Below, in pieces: positions 1 through 6,278 of a DNA stretch of 10,555 nucleotides. Every line of letters starts with the position of its first letter. Positions within the stretch are counted from its first letter, which is position 1. The notes under the pieces are model-generated. The model did not search any database, was not told the DNA's origin, and saw only the letters and a program-made list of their open reading frames with translations. The stretch is taken from assembly GCA_964568815.1 (NCBI GenBank), contig CAZMRY010000050.1, forward strand, positions 1 through 10,555. The letters are read 5' to 3'. The position numbers were made by a program, and so were the translations under genes. Source of the stretch: RGIG8700 sp964568815 (GTDB lineage: Bacteria; Bacillota; Clostridia; RGIG6154).

Positions 1-705
1 GGTGAAATCTACAACCTGAAAATCGAAAACATCAACCTTTCTGCTGACACAGCAGGCGGTATCTGTGCAATAAACACAGGTCTTATCTACCGCTTGAGCT
101 ATACAGGACAAACCTTTGTTTCCTCAAAAACTGCTGTTCTTGGGGGTATTGCAGGTATTAACAAGCACAGCGGTATGATAGTTTCATCATACACAAACGG
201 ACTTTTGGGCAGTAGCACCCATTCTGCAGTAGTGGGCGGTATAAGCGGTTACAACTACGGTCTTATTGCAGGCTCATACAACGGTCTTGAAATAACATCT
301 TCCGTTTCATTAACTGCAATGCTTGGCGGTATTTGCGGATACAACAGCGGTACACTTTCAGACTGTATAAATTACAGCAACCTTTCTGTTGTAAATTCCC
401 TTTCAGCAGAAAGCTATGTTGGCGGAATTACATCAGGAAACAACGGAAATATAGTAAACTGTATTTCTTCTGCAGATAAATTGACAGGAAAAACAACAGG
501 TGCACTCTGTGCTACCAAAATGAAGGATAATATTTATAACTGCTACTACTTAAACACAGTTACAGAGCCTTTCTCTTTAACAGGTGCAACGGGCGGAAAT
601 AATGTCGACCTTGGAACACCTTCGTTCTATACAGGACTTGACACAGATACTATGTGGTATCTTACAGAGGGATATTTTCCTGTGCTGATTGAAACAATGT
701 TTTAG
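1..705 (+). CDS. GLUG-repeat surface-type protein, C-terminal part (5'-truncated)
   Basis: The reading frame is open from the first base, so this is the last 234 residues of a longer protein whose start lies outside the window. A TTG at 94 lies in the same frame but has no ribosome binding site, and the repeat pattern continues upstream of it. The visible part consists of repeats beginning with Gly-Gly-Ile at about residues 19, 48, 79, 109 and 141, a period of about 30 residues, with a degenerate copy near 165. Each runs roughly GGIxGxNxGxIxxSYxxG, resembling the GLUG motif of secreted and surface proteins of gut bacteria. Such repeats are thought to form a right-handed beta-helix. The end (Trp188+31, then a GYFPVL motif) matches the usual close of such proteins. 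No membrane anchor or sorting signal is seen at the C terminus. The ligand is unknown, and no functional link to the downstream operon is evident. Confidence 0.
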   Translation, partial: GEIYNLKIENINLSADTAGGICAINTGLIYRLSYTGQTFVSSKTAVLGGIAGINKHSGMIVSSYTNGLLGSSTHSAVVGGISGYNYGLIAGSYNGLEITSSVSLTAMLGGICGYNSGTLSDCINYSNLSVVNSLSAESYVGGITSGNNGNIVNCISSADKLTGKTTGALCATKMKDNIYNCYYLNTVTEPFSLTGATGGNNVDLGTPSFYTGLDTDTMWYLTEGYFPVLIETMF

Positions 706-734
706 TAGACAGGGCGGAAATTTTGTGATAAAAT
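706..734 (+). promoter_or_regulatory. Candidate promoter of the tsaE operon
   Basis: A -35-like TAGACA (706-711, five of six matches to TTGACA) is followed after 17 nt by TAAAAT (729-734). A TG at 726-727 gives an extended -10 element. It lies directly after the stop codon of the repeat protein and about 29 nt before the tsaE start. No clear hairpin terminator separates the two genes, so some read-through is possible. This is a match by eye, not an experimentally defined start. Confidence 0.5.
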
Positions 735-752
735 AAACTATCTTTGAATTTT

Positions 753-758
753 GAGAGG
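753..758 (+). promoter_or_regulatory. Ribosome binding site that fixes the tsaE start
   Basis: GAGAGG lies 4 nt before the ATG at 763. An in-frame TTG at 751 sits upstream of and against this site and has no site of its own, so ATG 763 is preferred. Confidence 0.6.
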
Positions 759-762
759 TTTT

Positions 763-1191
763 ATGGATTATATTGCAACTAACGCCGAGGCAACAGCTGC
801 CTTTGGTGAAGAACTTGGAAAAACATTAAAAAGCGGAGATATTGTGTGTCTTACAGGTGACCTTGGTGCTGGAAAAACCACCTTTACAAAGGGAATTGCC
901 AAAGCACTTGAATGTATTTTTGAGCCTGTAAGCCCTACATTTAATATCGTAAACGAGTACCCCGGCAGAATACCTGTTTATCATTTTGATTTATACCGCC
1001 TTAAAACCCTTGAAGATTTATATTCAATAGATATAGACAGTTATCTTTTTGGTAATGGCGTATGTGTTATAGAATGGCCTGAAATCGCCTACCCTCTTCT
1101 TGAAAGGTACAAGCATGTTAACATAAAGTACGAGGGCGAAGGCAGAATTATACAAATCAGCGAGGTGGAAAATGAAAACTCTTGCAATTGA
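763..1191 (+). CDS. tsaE: tRNA threonylcarbamoyladenosine biosynthesis ATPase TsaE
   Basis: TsaE is the small P-loop ATPase that works with TsaD and TsaB in the cytoplasm to place threonylcarbamoyl on A37 of ANN-decoding tRNAs. ATP hydrolysis by TsaE is thought to reset the complex between turnovers. The 142-residue product has the usual family length. It shows the Walker A motif GDLGAGKT (32-39), the family signature SPTF (57-60) followed by NIVNEY, the HFDLYRL block (74-80) and the EWPE motif (104-107). The start is ATG 763, chosen by its GAGAGG site. The 3' end overlaps tsaB by 20 nt, implying translational coupling with its partner, as in the Bacillus ydiBCDE-type cluster. Nothing in the gene looks degraded. 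Identification is secure from the combination of motifs, length and neighbours. Confidence 0.96.
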   Translation: MDYIATNAEATAAFGEELGKTLKSGDIVCLTGDLGAGKTTFTKGIAKALECIFEPVSPTFNIVNEYPGRIPVYHFDLYRLKTLEDLYSIDIDSYLFGNGVCVIEWPEIAYPLLERYKHVNIKYEGEGRIIQISEVENENSCN

Positions 1192-1846
1192 TACATCTTC
1201 AAAAGCCGCAACAGTTGCGGTAACCGAAGACAAAAACCTTTTAGGTGTTTATACCTTAAATCTTTCAACCCCTCATTCACAGATAAGTATGGTGCTTATT
1301 GAGGAGCTTTTAAACAGACTTAATTTAAAGCCATCAGACATTGACCTTTTTGCGGCAGCACAAGGACCAGGCTCATTTACTGGCTTAAGAGTTGGCATTG
1401 CAACAATAAAAGGTCTTGCAGATGGGGCTAAGAAACCTTCTGTTGGTGTTTCCACCTTAGAAGCATTAGCACATAAATTCAACCTTTGTGACGGTTATGT
1501 GTGCCCCATTTTAGATGCACGGAGAAATCAGGTTTATTATGCTCTTTACAAAAATGGCGAGGAAATTCTTAAGCCTGATATGTGTGACATAAAAATTCTT
1601 TTATCAAAGCTTTCCTGCTTTGACAAAAAGATAATTTTCACAGGTGACTGCATAGACAGACACAAAGCCTTAATTAAGGAAACTCTCAATGGAAACAGTG
1701 TGTTTCCTGCTGAAATTTATAATGTTTCAGATGCATCGGCAGTTGCATTTCTTGCAGAAAAATTATATTTAAATAAACAAAACAAACCTATTGCTCCTGA
1801 ATACCTTGTTAAGGCTTATGTGGAGCAACAGGAGGGAAAGGAATAA
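1172..1846 (+). CDS. tsaB: tRNA threonylcarbamoyladenosine biosynthesis protein TsaB
   Basis: TsaB is a catalytically inactive paralogue of TsaD that dimerises with it and scaffolds the bacterial t6A complex. The product is 224 residues, normal for the family. It begins with the ASKHA-fold strand MKTLAIDTSS (1-10) and contains the hallmark GPGSFTGLRVG (65-75), then a DAR motif (115-117) and the typical C-terminal YLVKAYVE (211-218). It lacks the metal-binding HxxxH motif of TsaD, which separates the two paralogues. The start ATG has GAGGTGG (1162-1168) just upstream, inside the end of tsaE, and the genes overlap by 20 nt. The next gene, rpiB, starts 4 nt after its stop. The C-terminal region (residues 120-200) is less conserved, as is normal for TsaB. 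Confidence 0.96.
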   Translation: MKTLAIDTSSKAATVAVTEDKNLLGVYTLNLSTPHSQISMVLIEELLNRLNLKPSDIDLFAAAQGPGSFTGLRVGIATIKGLADGAKKPSVGVSTLEALAHKFNLCDGYVCPILDARRNQVYYALYKNGEEILKPDMCDIKILLSKLSCFDKKIIFTGDCIDRHKALIKETLNGNSVFPAEIYNVSDASAVAFLAEKLYLNKQNKPIAPEYLVKAYVEQQEGKE

Positions 1847-1850
1847 TATT

Positions 1851-2288
1851 ATGATAGCTATTGGCTCAGATCACGGCGGATATGAACTTAAATGTGCCGT
1901 AATTAAACACCTTGAAAGCAAGGGGCTTGAAGTTAAAGACTTTGGCTGTTATTCTAAAGACAGCGTAAATTACCCTGATATTGCGGCTGCAGTTTGTCCT
2001 GCAGTTACAAGCGGTGAGGCAGAATTTGGTATTTTAATCTGCGGAACAGGTATTGGTATCTCAATTGCCGCAAACAAGCACAAAGGAATCCGCGCCGCAC
2101 TTTGCAGTGATGCATACAGTGCTGAAAAAACAAAACAGCATAACAATGCAAATGTTATCTGTATGGGCGGAAGAGTACTTGGTGAAGACCTTGCAATTTC
2201 AATACTCGAAGCGTATATGAACGCAGAGTTTGAGGGAGGCCGCCATCAGGCGAGAATTGACCTTATAACAGATATAGAAAATAAATAA
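1851..2288 (+). CDS. rpiB: Ribose-5-phosphate isomerase B (RpiB/LacAB family)
   Basis: This enzyme interconverts ribose 5-phosphate and ribulose 5-phosphate in the non-oxidative pentose phosphate pathway. The 145-residue product has the standard RpiB length. It opens with IGSDHGGYELK (4-14), the substrate-binding Asp7-His8. It carries the catalytic Cys64 in CGTGIGISIAANK, with Thr66 alongside, as in the E. coli enzyme pair. His97 in QHNNANV and the GRHQARI block (130-136) complete the active site. The frame is open a further 20 codons upstream into tsaB, but those codons encode no conserved residues. ATG 1851 has AAGGA (1838-1842) 8 nt ahead. Galactose-6-phosphate isomerase subunits share this fold, but the complete active site in one chain and the absence of a paired subunit gene favour RpiB. 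Linkage of rpiB to tsaC and a dCMP deaminase is familiar in Firmicutes. Confidence 0.94.
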   Translation: MIAIGSDHGGYELKCAVIKHLESKGLEVKDFGCYSKDSVNYPDIAAAVCPAVTSGEAEFGILICGTGIGISIAANKHKGIRAALCSDAYSAEKTKQHNNANVICMGGRVLGEDLAISILEAYMNAEFEGGRHQARIDLITDIENK

Positions 2289-2289
2289 A

Positions 2290-2295
2290 GGGAGG
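2290..2295 (+). promoter_or_regulatory. Strong ribosome binding site supporting a TTG start
   Basis: GGGAGG lies 8 nt before TTG 2304. No ATG or GTG in frame is equally well placed, and the encoded N terminus (MRTDKTNYYLDIA) fits the family, so TTG is the likely start of the deaminase gene. Confidence 0.75.
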
Positions 2296-2303
2296 CTACA
2301 ATT

Positions 2304-2789
2304 TTGAGAACAGATAAAACAAACTATTACCTCGACATCGCAGAAACAGTGCTTGAAAGAGGCACCTGCCTCAGAAGAAATTTCGGAGCAATCATTGTTA
2401 AAAACGATGAAATCGTTTCAACAGGCTATGTTGGTGCTCCAAGACAGAGAAAAAACTGCTCTGATATGGGCTTTTGCTTAAGAGAAAAGCTCAATGTTCC
2501 AAGAGGAACAAGATACGAGCTTTGCCGCAGCGTTCATGCAGAGGCAAATGCTATTATCTCTGCATCAAGAAATGAAATGATTGGTGCAACTCTTTATCTT
2601 GCAGGCAAGGAAAAAAGCACAGGCGAGATTGTTGAAAATGCAATGCCCTGCTCTATGTGTAAAAGAATGATTATCAATGCAGGCATAAATGATGTCTACA
2701 TAAGAGATGACAAAAATAAATTCAGACATTATATGGTATCAGAGTGGATTGAAAACGACGATTCACTTGGAATGAAGGAAGACTATTAA
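2304..2789 (+). CDS. comEB: dCMP deaminase family protein (ComEB-like)
   Basis: Zinc-dependent deaminases of this family convert dCMP to dUMP, supplying thymidylate synthesis. The name ComEB comes from the Bacillus competence locus, but no competence role is implied here. The 161-residue product shows the zinc site as His78-Ala-Glu80 (SVHAEANAI) and Pro115-Cys116-Ser-Met-Cys119. Glu80 would be the proton shuttle. The N-terminal TCLRRNFGAIIV (21-32) is typical of the dCMP branch rather than cytidine deaminases. Additional cysteines at 22, 52, 58 and 74 lie where some dCMP deaminases bind a second, structural zinc; that role is inference. Translation likely starts at TTG 2304 behind GGGAGG. The stop codon overlaps the tsaC start by one base. 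dCMP rather than another nucleotide as substrate is inferred from family resemblance. Confidence 0.9.
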   Translation: MRTDKTNYYLDIAETVLERGTCLRRNFGAIIVKNDEIVSTGYVGAPRQRKNCSDMGFCLREKLNVPRGTRYELCRSVHAEANAIISASRNEMIGATLYLAGKEKSTGEIVENAMPCSMCKRMIINAGINDVYIRDDKNKFRHYMVSEWIENDDSLGMKEDY

Positions 2790-3793
2790 TGACCAGACTG
2801 GTTAACGCAGAAACTAAAAATTTAGCCTCGGCCGCCGAAATTATAAACAATGGCGGTCTTGTTGCGTTTCCTACAGAAACAGTTTACGGACTTGGTGCAG
2901 ACGGACTAAACGAGACAGCAGTTAAAAAAATATATGTTGCAAAGGGCAGACCCTCGGACAACCCTCTTATTTTGCATATTCAGAATATATCCGAGGTTAA
3001 ACCTTTAACACTTGAGATAAATTCAACTGCAAAAAAGCTTATGGAAACCTTCTGGCCGGGACCTATGACTCTTGTTTTCAAAAAATCTTCTATTGTACCT
3101 TCTGTTATTTCAGGGGGACTTGACACAGTTGCAATAAGACTTCCCCAAAACAAAATTGCAAGGGAGCTTATCAGACTTTCAAAAACACCTGTTGCCGCTC
3201 CCAGTGCAAACACATCGGGAAAACCAAGTCCCACAAAGGCAAGCCATGTTTTTGAGGACTTAAACGGTAAAATTGATATGATTATAGACGGAGGTAGCTG
3301 TGATATCGGTCTTGAGTCAACAGTTATTGATGTTACAACCCTTTCCCCTGTTATTTTAAGACCCGGTGGAGTTACCTTTGAAGATGTTTATAAGCTTTTT
3401 CCTGATGTTTCCTATGACAAGCATTTAACTTTGGAAACTATAACCGATACGGTAAAGCCAAAAAGTCCGGGTATGAAATACAAACACTATGCACCTGAGG
3501 GCGAGCTGTTCATTTTAGATGGAGATATTGATAAAATAAGAGCCTACATAATTGAAAATTCTGACGAAAAAACTGCTGTTTTCACCTATGACGGAATTTC
3601 TTTTGATATGCCTTATGTCAGGTCTTTAAGAGATACAAGTTCAGGCAGTAAACTGTTTTTTGATTTACTCCGTGAATGTGATAAAAACAATATCACTAAA
3701 ATCTTCGCTCTTATGCCTGATAAAAAAGGCGTGGGCTTTGCCCTTTATAACAGAATGTTTAAGGCGGCTGGAGGTAAAATAATAAAGCTATGA
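2789..3793 (+). CDS. tsaC: L-threonylcarbamoyladenylate synthase (TsaC/Sua5 type)
   Basis: This enzyme makes threonylcarbamoyl-AMP from threonine, bicarbonate and ATP, the activated intermediate passed to the TsaD complex. The product has 334 residues, the long Sua5/YwlC form rather than the short TsaC form. The YrdC domain spans about 1-200 and shows PTETVYGLG (28-36), the KGRPSDNPL block (52-60), PSAN (138-141) and the STVID motif (177-181). A linker containing SPGMKYKHYAP (226-236), a hallmark of Sua5 that gates the active site, leads into the C-terminal Sua5 domain (about 237-334). The ATG overlaps the preceding stop by one base, and AAGGA (2775-2779) lies 9 nt upstream. Its presence beside tsaE, tsaB and tsaD puts the whole t6A pathway in one transcription unit. 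Confidence 0.96.
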   Translation: MTRLVNAETKNLASAAEIINNGGLVAFPTETVYGLGADGLNETAVKKIYVAKGRPSDNPLILHIQNISEVKPLTLEINSTAKKLMETFWPGPMTLVFKKSSIVPSVISGGLDTVAIRLPQNKIARELIRLSKTPVAAPSANTSGKPSPTKASHVFEDLNGKIDMIIDGGSCDIGLESTVIDVTTLSPVILRPGGVTFEDVYKLFPDVSYDKHLTLETITDTVKPKSPGMKYKHYAPEGELFILDGDIDKIRAYIIENSDEKTAVFTYDGISFDMPYVRSLRDTSSGSKLFFDLLRECDKNNITKIFALMPDKKGVGFALYNRMFKAAGGKIIKL

Positions 3794-4233
3794 TTACCAT
3801 AGAATATTTAAAAGAGGAGCACCTCCCCTTTATTGAAGAAATAGATTTAACCTGTCCCCACAAGCCCTGGTCACCTGCCGAGTTTAAAAAAGAGCTTGAA
3901 AACCCTATTGCAAGCTACTTTGTTGCAAAGCTTGATGATAAGGTTGTTGGCTACGGCGGTTACTGGTGGGTTATGTTTGAGGCAGAGATTACAAATATCG
4001 CCGTTCACCAAGACTATCGAAGATTGGGAATTGCATCAAAGATAATTGAGAGAATGATAAAGAAATGTGCAGAAACAAGCACCTCTCTTTTACATCTTGA
4101 GGTAAGAGAAAGCAACGAAAATGCAATTAACCTTTATAAGAAAATGGGATTTGTTCAGGATGGTTTCAGGAAAAATTATTATAATAACAATGAAAACGCA
4201 ATCCTTATGACAAAGGAGATTAAAATTGATTAA
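3790..4233 (+). CDS. rimI: Ribosomal-protein-alanine N-acetyltransferase RimI (GNAT family)
   Basis: RimI acetylates the N-terminal alanine of ribosomal protein S18 in E. coli; homologues in t6A clusters are annotated the same way, though the native target in Firmicutes is less certain. The 147-residue product is a complete single GNAT domain. It shows the N-terminal PWSPAEFKKEL block (26-36), the acetyl-CoA pyrophosphate loop RRLGIA (77-82), the EVRESNENA segment (104-112), the LYKKMGF motif (115-121) and the closing RKNYY (127-131). The gene overlaps tsaC by 4 nt (ATGA). The nearest good Shine-Dalgarno, GGAGG at 3770-3774, is 15 nt from the ATG, further than ideal, so translation probably depends on coupling to tsaC. 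It sits directly before tsaD, the order seen in many Firmicutes. Confidence 0.92.
   Translation: MITIEYLKEEHLPFIEEIDLTCPHKPWSPAEFKKELENPIASYFVAKLDDKVVGYGGYWWVMFEAEITNIAVHQDYRRLGIASKIIERMIKKCAETSTSLLHLEVRESNENAINLYKKMGFVQDGFRKNYYNNNENAILMTKEIKID
4213..4218 (+). promoter_or_regulatory. Ribosome binding site supporting the TTG start of tsaD
   Basis: AAGGAG lies 7 nt before TTG 4226, inside the end of rimI. The protein that begins there (MIKILAIESSCDET) matches the conserved TsaD N terminus, so the unusual start codon is well supported. Confidence 0.8.
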
Positions 4234-5236
4234 AATACTTGCAATAGAAAGCTCCTGCGACGAAACTGCCGCTGCCGTTGTTGAAGATGGCACAAAGGTT
4301 TTATCAAATGTTATTAACTCGCAGGCTGATTTACACAAAAAATACGGTGGTGTTGTACCTGAGGTTGCATCAAGGCTTCACATTGAGGCAATAGACCTTG
4401 TGGTTAAACAGGCACTTTCAGATGCAAACTGCACCATTGACGATATAGACGCTGTTGCGGTTACACACGCACCTGGTCTTGTTGGTTCTCTCCTTGTGGG
4501 ACTTTCCTATGCAAAGGCATACGCATTTGCTGTGGGCAAGCCTCTTATTGGTGTTCACCACATTGAGGGACATATCTGTGCAAACTATTTAATGGGACTT
4601 ACCCCGCCTTTTATGTGCCTTGTTGTATCAGGGGGACACAGTCATATAATTTATGTTGAAGATTACAGAAAATACAAGGTTTTAGGCAAAACAAGAGATG
4701 ATGCCGCAGGTGAAGCCTATGACAAGGTTGCAAGAGTTGTCGGGCTTTCTTACCCCGGCGGACCAAGTATTGACAAAGCCGCAAAGCTCGGAGAAGCCAA
4801 CATTCCAATTACAAAGCCTAAATTTCACGAGGAAACCCTTGATTTTTCTTTCAGCGGAATTAAAACTGCAATTATAAATTACCACCATAATATGGAGCAA
4901 AAAGGCGAAGAAATCAATGTAAATGACCTTTGTGCAAGCTTTCAGAATACAGTTGTTGACATTTTAACAACAAATACATTTAAGGCAGCAGAAATGAAAG
5001 GTGTCAAAAAAGTTGCGATTGCAGGCGGTGTTGCATCAAACTCTGCCCTTCGTGAAAGCTTTAAAAAAGAGGCAGCAAAAAGAGGTATGGAATTTGTTTG
5101 TCCTTCCCCGATTTACTGCACAGACAATGCGGCTATGATTGGTGCTGCAGCATATCATTATTATTTACGAAAGGAATTTTCAGGTATGGACTTGAATGCA
5201 ATTCCGTATCTGCCTATAGATTTTAATGAAAAATAA
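4226..5236 (+). CDS. tsaD: tRNA N6-adenosine threonylcarbamoyltransferase TsaD
   Basis: TsaD (Kae1/YgjD/Gcp family) is the catalytic subunit that transfers threonylcarbamoyl from threonylcarbamoyl-AMP to N6 of A37. The 336-residue product is full length. It contains IESSCDETAAAV (7-18), the metal-binding HIEGH motif (His112 and His116), VVSGGHSH (133-140), DDAAGEAYDKVAR (158-170), the GGVASNSALR loop (267-276) and TDNAAMIG (299-306), with Asp300 as the third metal ligand. All expected catalytic features are present. The start is a TTG with AAGGAG 7 nt upstream, and it overlaps rimI by 8 nt. The 3' end overlaps the LacI-type regulator gene by 11 nt. An old peptidase annotation for this family (O-sialoglycoprotein endopeptidase) is obsolete. 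Confidence 0.97.
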   Translation: MIKILAIESSCDETAAAVVEDGTKVLSNVINSQADLHKKYGGVVPEVASRLHIEAIDLVVKQALSDANCTIDDIDAVAVTHAPGLVGSLLVGLSYAKAYAFAVGKPLIGVHHIEGHICANYLMGLTPPFMCLVVSGGHSHIIYVEDYRKYKVLGKTRDDAAGEAYDKVARVVGLSYPGGPSIDKAAKLGEANIPITKPKFHEETLDFSFSGIKTAIINYHHNMEQKGEEINVNDLCASFQNTVVDILTTNTFKAAEMKGVKKVAIAGGVASNSALRESFKKEAAKRGMEFVCPSPIYCTDNAAMIGAAAYHYYLRKEFSGMDLNAIPYLPIDFNEK

Positions 5237-6227
5237 AACAGTTACTCTTTCCGATATAGCCAAGGCTACAGGCTTTTCTGTAAACACAGTTTCGCACGCA
5301 CTTAATGACAAGCCTGATATTTCGGAGAAAACCAAAAGTCTCATAAAAAAAACTGCAAACAAAATGGGATATATCGCCAATTCATCTGCGGTATTTTTAA
5401 GGAGCGGAAGAAGTAAAAATATTGCAATAATCGTTGCAGATATTACAAACCCTCACTTTTCTGTTGTTATTAAGGAAATTGAAGGTCTTTTAAGGGAAAA
5501 GGGCTATACAGCATATATTATGAATACAGACGAAGACCCCAAAACTGAAAGACAGGCAATAATCTCAGCAAAAAGCAAGAACACAGACGGCATAATTATA
5601 TCACCAACGCAAAACTCTTACGATAACATAAGCTTTCTTGAAAGCCTTGATATTCCCTTTGTACTTCTTGGCAGAAGATTTAAAGGCAAGGACAACAACT
5701 ATGTTATCTGTAACGACGAAAACAGCGGATACCTTGCAGGAAAATATCTTCTTGAAAAGGGGCATAAAAATGTTCTGTTTTTAAACGCACCTCTTTGTAT
5801 CTCAAGTGCCGAAGAAAGACTTGCAGGTACGAAAAGAGCCTTTTACGAAAAAGGTCTTGAATTTAAAAACAGCTTTGAGCTTGTTCCCTCAGGCAACTAT
5901 AACCAAATTAAAAAAATACTTACAGCCAAAAAGGATTACACAGCTATAATATGTTTTTCAGACCTTTTTGCAATGCAGGCAATAACAATTTTAAAGGATA
6001 TTGGAATTAAAGTACCTGATGATGTATCTGTTATCGGCTTTGACGATATTTTATCCAGATTTAAGTTTCCTTTAGAGCTTACTTCCCTTTCTTCTAAAAA
6101 GTCAACAATGGCAAAAGAAGCTGTTAACATTTTAATTGAAAATCTTGAGGGCAATTCCTCAGGAACTGTTAAAAAAATTCTTGAAACAAAAATAATAGAG
6201 AGAAAAACTGTTCAGTCTATTGACTAA
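5226..6227 (+). CDS. LacI-family transcriptional regulator, likely controls the adjacent glycyl radical enzyme
   Basis: The 333-residue product has normal LacI/GalR architecture. The helix-turn-helix is at 7-26 (TLSDIAKATGFSVNTVSHAL), with recognition helix residues around 18-26. A hinge helix near 52-60 includes Leu58, placed like the leucine that LacI-type repressors insert into a central CG step. A periplasmic-binding-protein-like effector domain follows (about 64-333), including a typical GFDDI segment (271-275). Effectors of this family are usually sugars, nucleosides or purines; this one is unknown. The gene overlaps tsaD by 11 nt and has only a weak Shine-Dalgarno, so it is probably made at low level as the last gene of the t6A operon. 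A hairpin terminator overlaps its stop codon. A palindrome with a central CG lies 20 bp downstream at the promoter of the glycyl radical enzyme gene, making that gene its most likely target. Autoregulation is not suggested, since no operator is seen upstream. Confidence 0.93.
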   Translation: MKNKTVTLSDIAKATGFSVNTVSHALNDKPDISEKTKSLIKKTANKMGYIANSSAVFLRSGRSKNIAIIVADITNPHFSVVIKEIEGLLREKGYTAYIMNTDEDPKTERQAIISAKSKNTDGIIISPTQNSYDNISFLESLDIPFVLLGRRFKGKDNNYVICNDENSGYLAGKYLLEKGHKNVLFLNAPLCISSAEERLAGTKRAFYEKGLEFKNSFELVPSGNYNQIKKILTAKKDYTAIICFSDLFAMQAITILKDIGIKVPDDVSVIGFDDILSRFKFPLELTSLSSKKSTMAKEAVNILIENLEGNSSGTVKKILETKIIERKTVQSID

Positions 6228-6243
6228 ACAGTTTTCTTTTGTT
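6204..6243 (+). terminator. Rho-independent terminator at the end of the t6A-regulator operon
   Basis: AAAACTGTT (6204-6212) pairs with AACAGTTTT (6227-6235). Inside it AGTC (6214-6217) pairs with GACT (6222-6225) around a TATT loop, with one C-A mismatch between the two helices. The stem is followed by CTTTTGTT. It overlaps the last codons and stop of the regulator gene. The lower stem is AT-rich, so efficiency may be moderate. Confidence 0.72.
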
Positions 6244-6248
6244 ATAAT
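6220..6248 (+). promoter_or_regulatory. Near-consensus sigma-A promoter of the glycyl radical enzyme operon
   Basis: TTGACT (6220-6225) and TATAAT (6243-6248) are separated by exactly 17 nt, with five of six and six of six consensus matches. The -35 overlaps the last codons and stop of the regulator gene and lies in the loop and downstream arm of its terminator. Transcription would start near 6254-6256, about 24 nt before the ATG. Confidence 0.82.
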
Positions 6249-6267
6249 TACATTAACGATAATGTAA
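6248..6267 (+). promoter_or_regulatory. Putative LacI-family operator overlapping the transcription start
   Basis: TTACATTA (6248-6255) and TAATGTAA (6260-6267) are perfect inverted 8-mers around ACGA, so the CG step is exactly central, as in operators of the LacI/PurR/CcpA family. The palindrome begins at the last base of the -10 hexamer and covers the predicted start, a place where a bound repressor would block initiation. Its right end also touches the ribosome binding site. The pairing with the regulator encoded just upstream is inference from proximity and operator form. Confidence 0.75.
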
Positions 6268-6271
6268 GGAG
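6266..6271 (+). promoter_or_regulatory. Ribosome binding site of the glycyl radical enzyme gene
   Basis: AAGGAG lies 7 nt before ATG 6279, an ideal arrangement that implies efficient translation once the promoter is active. Its first two bases are shared with the operator palindrome. Confidence 0.85.
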
Positions 6272-6278
6272 TGGTAAT

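Noticed and set aside
94..96. TTG as start of the first gene.
   Set aside because: The frame is open to base 1, a Gly-Gly-Ile repeat lies upstream of the TTG, and no Shine-Dalgarno precedes it. The gene is truncated by the window edge.
4190..4206. A sequence resembling a catabolite-responsive (cre) site near the end of rimI (TGAAAACGCAATCC).
   Set aside because: It has at least two mismatches to the consensus, no dyad symmetry and lies within coding sequence away from any promoter.
6248..6267. The 20-bp palindrome as an RNA hairpin or riboswitch element.
   Set aside because: The predicted transcription start falls inside it, so only about half would be transcribed, and the leader of about 24 nt is too short for a riboswitch.
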